Part shown: in pieces, positions 41,954-48,949 of the stretch | How the letters are laid out: each line of letters opens with the position of its first letter | Numbering within the stretch: position 1 is the first letter of the stretch | NCBI RefSeq assembly: GCF_024124375.1 | Contig: NZ_JAMXRZ010000017.1 | Location: 1-48,949, forward strand | DNA length: 48,949 nucleotides | Reading direction: 5' to 3' | DNA from: Klenkia sp. PcliD-1-E | GTDB lineage: Bacteria; Actinomycetota; Actinomycetes; Mycobacteriales; Geodermatophilaceae | Program-made: the position numbers and the translations under genes | The notes under the pieces: generated by a model | Databases searched by the model: none | Seen by the model: the letters and a program-made list of their open reading frames with translations, nothing else | What the model was told of the DNA's origin: nothing

Positions 41954-42976
41954 GTGTCGCAGTTCCGGCTCACCGACCGGGCCGCCCGCGAGCGAGCCGA
42001 GCAGGCACTCGCGCCCGGCGCCGCCCGGTCCACCGCCGGGCGCGGCCGGGCGCGGCCCGAGCCGGAGGACCCGCTGCGGACGGCGTACGAGCGCGACCGC
42101 GACCGCATCCTGCACGCGAAGGCCTTCCGCCGGCTCAAGCACAAGACGCAGGTCTTCCTGCACCCCGACGGCGACCACTTCGTCACCCGGCTCACCCACA
42201 CCCTGCAGGTCACCCAGGTGGCCCGGTCGCTGGCCGCGGCGCTGGGGCTCAACGAGACCCTCGCCGAGGCGGTCGCGCTGGGCCACGACGTGGGCCACTC
42301 ACCGTTCGGGCACATCGGCGAGGAGGCGCTGGACCCCTACGTCCCCGGCGGCTGGCACCACGCCGCGCAGGGCGTGCGGATCGTGGAGCGGCTGGAGGAC
42401 CTCAACCTCACGTGGGAGGTGCGCGACGGGGTGCGGGCGCACAGCTGGAAGATCGACCCGCCGCCGACCACCCGCGAGGCCGAGTGCGTCCGGTACGCCG
42501 ACCGGATCGGCTACCTCTCCCACGACGCGCTGGACGCCGTCCGGGCCGGGGTGCTGGCCCCCGGTGACCTGCCGGCGCGGGCGCGCCAGGTCTTCGGCGA
42601 GCCGGGCAGCCAGATGGTCGGCGCGATGATCGACGCCGTGGTGGCCGGCAGCCTCGCCGACGGCGGCCGGGTGGTGATGGCCCCGGAGCCGTTGGAGGCC
42701 ATGCACGAGCTGCGGGCGTTCATGTTCGAGCGGGTCTACGGCTCGGAGGTCGCCGCCGGGCAGAAGCACGTGGCGATCGACGTCATCCGGCGGCTGGTGG
42801 AGCACTACCTGGCCCACCCCGAGCAGATCCCGAACAGCTACCGGGACGCCGAGGCCGACACGATGACCCAGGTCGTCGACCACGTCACCGGCATGACCGA
42901 CCGCTACGCCCTCACCACCCACGACCGCCTCTTCGGCGCCGACGCGACGGCCCTCATGAGGCCGTTGCTGCCCTGA
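41954..42976 (+). CDS. dgt: dGTP triphosphohydrolase-like HD protein
   Basis: 340 residues with the dGTPase pattern: KAFRRLKHKTQVFLHPDGDH, TRLTHTLQVTQVAR and the HD motif GHDVGHSPFGHIGEE near 110-124, followed by YADRIGYLSHD. These enzymes hydrolyse dGTP (or other dNTPs) to the nucleoside and triphosphate, lowering dNTP pools. At 340 residues it belongs to the shorter dgt-like group. GTG 41954 lies 4 nt after the mshC stop, so the genes are probably co-transcribed. A hairpin between its stop and the convergent PAC2 gene may terminate both. Confidence 0.9.
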   Translation: MSQFRLTDRAARERAEQALAPGAARSTAGRGRARPEPEDPLRTAYERDRDRILHAKAFRRLKHKTQVFLHPDGDHFVTRLTHTLQVTQVARSLAAALGLNETLAEAVALGHDVGHSPFGHIGEEALDPYVPGGWHHAAQGVRIVERLEDLNLTWEVRDGVRAHSWKIDPPPTTREAECVRYADRIGYLSHDALDAVRAGVLAPGDLPARARQVFGEPGSQMVGAMIDAVVAGSLADGGRVVMAPEPLEAMHELRAFMFERVYGSEVAAGQKHVAIDVIRRLVEHYLAHPEQIPNSYRDAEADTMTQVVDHVTGMTDRYALTTHDRLFGADATALMRPLLP

Positions 42977-43119
42977 GACGCGAGGAGCGGGGCCCGGAGG
43001 GTCCCCGACGAACGGCTCGACCTCATCGCGACGACGGGAGGGGGCGAGGCACGAGTCCCCCTCCCCGAGGAGGGAGCAGCAACGCTCGTCGCAGCCGGGG
43101 GACGGCACGTGGCCGCGGT

Positions 43120-43136
43120 GCGATCCGGAGGATCGC
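43120..43136. terminator. Terminator-like hairpin between convergent genes
   Basis: GCGATCC-GGA-GGATCGC is a perfect 7-bp stem, 14 nt beyond the PAC2 stop and 144 nt after dgt, in a GC-rich convergent gap. No T-tract. Confidence 0.45.
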
Positions 43137-43150
43137 GATGTGCACGGCGC

Positions 43151-44011
43151 TCAGCCGCGGTCGCGGCGCTTGAGGTAGCGCTCGAACTCCCGGGCGATCT
43201 GGTCGCCGTCGGCGTCGGCAAGGTCGGTCTCGGTGGCCTTCTCCTCCAGCGCCCGCACGTACTCCACGACCTCGTCGTCGTCGGCGGCCATCTCGTCGAC
43301 GGTCCTCACCCACTGGGCGGCCTGCTCGGTGAGGCCCTCCATCGGGACGGTGAGCTCGAGGACCTCCTCCACCCGGTGCAGCAGCGCGACGGTGGCCTGG
43401 GGGGAGGGCGGCTGGGAGACGTAGTGCGGGACGGCGGCCCAGAAGCTCACCGCCGGCAGCCCGGCCTGCACGCAGGCATCCTGGAACACGCCGAGGATGC
43501 CGGTGGGCCCGGAGTACTTCGAGGTCTCCAGGCCCCAGGTGCGGGCGGACTCCTCGTCGTAGGCCGAGCCGGTGACCGGCGTGGGCCGGGTGTGCGGGGT
43601 GTCGGCGAGCAGCGCGCCGAGCGCGACCACGGTGGAGACGTCGAGCTCGGTCAGGATGCCGATCAGCTCCGCGCAGAACCCGCGCCAGCGCATGTTGGGC
43701 TCGATGCCGCGCACGAGGACGACGTCGCGGTCGCTGCCGGCGGGCCGGCGGGCGACCGAGATGCGGGTGGTGGGCCACTCGATGCGCCGGCTGATGCCGT
43801 CGACGAGGTTGACCTGCGGGCGGTTGACCTGGAAGTCGTAGTAGTCCTCGGGGTCCAGCGCGGCCAGCGGCTGGGCGTCCCAGGTCAGCTCCAGGTGCTC
43901 CAGCGCGCCGGTGGCGGCGTCCCCGGCGTCGTTCCAGCCCTCGAAGGCCACGACGACGACGGGGTCGGTGAGGCGGGGCAGGTCGGAGGGGCCGGACATG
44001 GGGTCGATCAC
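43151..44011 (-). CDS. PAC2 family protein
   Basis: 286 residues with [20 protein letters not shown] at the N-terminus, [33 protein letters not shown] and [12 protein letters not shown], the conserved blocks of PAC2, a family related to proteasome-assembly chaperones whose bacterial role is unsettled (Rv2125-like). I chose GTG 44011 because a TAGGCT box ends 7 nt before it, the leaderless arrangement used by neighbours; ATG 43999 is the alternative. It diverges from metH. Confidence 0.88.
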   Translation of the reverse strand: MIDPMSGPSDLPRLTDPVVVVAFEGWNDAGDAATGALEHLELTWDAQPLAALDPEDYYDFQVNRPQVNLVDGISRRIEWPTTRISVARRPAGSDRDVVLVRGIEPNMRWRGFCAELIGILTELDVSTVVALGALLADTPHTRPTPVTGSAYDEESARTWGLETSKYSGPTGILGVFQDACVQAGLPAVSFWAAVPHYVSQPPSPQATVALLHRVEEVLELTVPMEGLTEQAAQWVRTVDEMAADDDEVVEYVRALEEKATETDLADADGDQIAREFERYLKRRDRG

Positions 44012-44018
44012 CCCTCCC

Positions 44019-44024
44019 AGCCTA
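44019..44024 (-). promoter_or_regulatory. Leaderless-type -10 box of the PAC2 gene
   Basis: Read leftward, TAGGCT is followed by GGGAGGG and the GTG at 44011. It supports the longer start over ATG 43999. Confidence 0.5.
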
Positions 44025-44162
44025 CGTCGCCCGTGGCGCGGCACCGCCCGACCGGCCGGACGTGCGACCATGGGCGACGACCGGTCGCACCGCGGAGCCC
44101 CGCAACGCTGCTGGCTCGCCCCAGCGCGAGCAGCTCCCGTTGACACCGCCCGTGAGGATCCC

Positions 44163-47951
<3,789 letters not shown>

Positions 47952-48192
47952 CCGGGGAATTCCTCCCCGATCGGGTGAACCGTGTGCCGGTGCTGTGCGA
48001 ACACTGGGTGATCACGTGGTGCGGCCTGCAGCAACCGGGTGCGCCACCACGGTGGTCACGGCCCCGAGGGGCCGGCACGAGGGCAGGTGCACCGCAGCAC
48101 CTGTCGGGTCGGTGGTCGAGCGCTCCACCCCGCCGTCCCGTGCCCACCGCCTCCACGGAGGCGAACGCACCACGACACCGAGGAGCTCCCTC
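47952..48192. other. Gene-free stretch after metH
   Basis: About 240 bp with no gene. It should hold the metH terminator and the CHRD gene promoter; GAGGAG at 48180-48185 is that gene's ribosome binding site. Confidence 0.4.
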
Positions 48193-48949
48193 ATGCGCAC
48201 ACTGTTCGCACTCCCCGCCGTCGCGGCCGTCGCCGCGGCGTTCCCCCTGCTGACGATGACCGCGGCGTCCGCGGACGACGGGGCGGCCAGCTACCAGGCC
48301 GACCTCGGGCCGGTGAACGACTCCGGGGTCACCGGCACCGGCATGGTGACCCTGGACGGCACCACCGCCACCGTGCAGATCCAGGCAACCGGTCTGCTGG
48401 CGGGTGCACCGCACGCCCAGCACTTCCACATCGGGGCGCAGGGCACCTGCCCCAGCAACGGCCTGGCCGACGACGCCAACGGCGACGGTTTCGTCAGCGT
48501 CCCCGAAGCCGCGTCCTACTACGGGGCGATCGGTGCCTCGCTGACCACCGAGGGCGACACGAGCCCGGACAGCGGTCTGGCCGTGGACCGGTTCCCGACC
48601 GCTCCCGGTGGCGCGCTGGACTACGAGCGGACCTTCGAGGTCACCCCGGACGTGGCCGCGGCCTTCCAGGCCGGCACCGCCGTCCTGGTGGTGCACGGCG
48701 TCGACAAGGACGGGTCGGGTGCCTACGACGGTGACGTCATGAGCGAGCTGGACCCGTCGCTCCCGATCGAGGCCACCGCCCCGGCCGCGTGCGGTGGGCT
48801 GCAGGCCGCCCAGATGGGGACGACCCCGGCCGGCGGCGCCGAGACCGGTGGCGGCAGCACCGCCGGGGTCGAGCGGACCACGGCGATGGGCATCGGCGGC
48901 CTGGGGGCCGCCGGTGCGGTCGCCGCCGGGGCGGTCGCCCGCCGTCGGC
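48193..48949 (+). CDS. Secreted CHRD-domain protein (3' partial)
   Basis: At least 252 residues, running off the window end. An Sec-type signal peptide (MRTLFALPAVAAVAAAF to TAASA) is followed by a CHRD domain: TGTGMVTLDGTTATVQIQAT, HAQHFHIGAQGTCPS and AVLVVHGVDKDGSG. A DANGDGFVSVPEA segment looks like an EF-hand-type calcium loop. The last visible residues form a Gly/Ala helix ending AGAVARRRS, a likely C-terminal membrane anchor with a positive stop. It is probably a cell-surface or exported protein of unknown role. ATG 48193 has AGGAG 8 nt upstream. Confidence 0.82.
   Translation, partial: MRTLFALPAVAAVAAAFPLLTMTAASADDGAASYQADLGPVNDSGVTGTGMVTLDGTTATVQIQATGLLAGAPHAQHFHIGAQGTCPSNGLADDANGDGFVSVPEAASYYGAIGASLTTEGDTSPDSGLAVDRFPTAPGGALDYERTFEVTPDVAAAFQAGTAVLVVHGVDKDGSGAYDGDVMSELDPSLPIEATAPAACGGLQAAQMGTTPAGGAETGGGSTAGVERTTAMGIGGLGAAGAVAAGAVARRR

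Noticed and set aside
44012-44162. Possible SAM, SAH or cobalamin riboswitch before metH
   Set aside because: An imperfect hairpin exists, but none of the conserved riboswitch core sequences could be matched by eye.

Overview
The window is very GC-rich and gene-dense. It reads as the chromosome of a mycelial or Geodermatophilaceae-like actinobacterium. The reasons are a mycothiol ligase gene (mshC), a DUF3090/SCO1664/uppP/PAC2/metH neighbourhood that resembles the mycobacterial Rv2124c-Rv2136c region, many GTG starts, leaderless-type promoters (a TAnnnT box 6-8 nt before a GTG), and Streptomyces-type ribosomal protein S4. The genus-level guess (Blastococcus, Geodermatophilus, Modestobacter) is inference only.

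Layout. 1-4.1 kb: tail of an unknown gene, a zinc-less MDR oxidoreductase, DUF1697, a lycopene-cyclase-like flavoprotein and an AlkA-like DNA glycosylase. 4.2-12.5 kb: a leftward recC-recB-recD operon, each joint a 4-nt GTGA overlap. 12.5-14.8 kb: a decayed strip with a ParD/ParE-type toxin-antitoxin pair whose toxin carries two compensating frameshifts, and a frameshifted MaoC gene. 14.83-24.01 kb: a genomic island of about 9.2 kb in the 3' end of a tRNA-Leu(GAG) gene, bounded by a 25-bp perfect direct repeat of the tRNA end. It encodes a 2093-residue Avs-like STAND NTPase with a QxK (restriction-fold) N-terminus, an adjacent unknown protein and a PIN-like protein, and no recognisable integrase. 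24.3-31.3 kb: housekeeping and regulatory genes (M20 peptidase, MASE1-GAF-GGDEF cyclase, SDR, quinone oxidoreductase, DUF5703, a tiny acidic protein, a propeller lipoprotein). 31.3-34.6 kb: a scarred stretch with a glycosyltransferase remnant, palindromic repeats, an rpsD gene and a DUF2470 gene that have both lost their 5' ends and meet head to head, and an ABC-F ATPase. 34.6-37.5 kb: RecD2-like helicase and aldo/keto reductase. 37.6-48 kb: uppP, phosphomutase-like gene, DUF3090, SCO1664-like, mshC, dgt, PAC2 and metH. The window ends inside a secreted CHRD-domain gene.

Functionally, RecBCD and a separate RecD2-like helicase provide DNA end processing, and the island looks like an anti-phage cassette parked at a tRNA. 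The most notable candidate for something undescribed is that cassette: an actinobacterial Avs-like protein with two uncharacterised neighbours, flanked by att-like repeats and repeated AGTATCA motifs. All family assignments are from reading motifs; no database search was possible.
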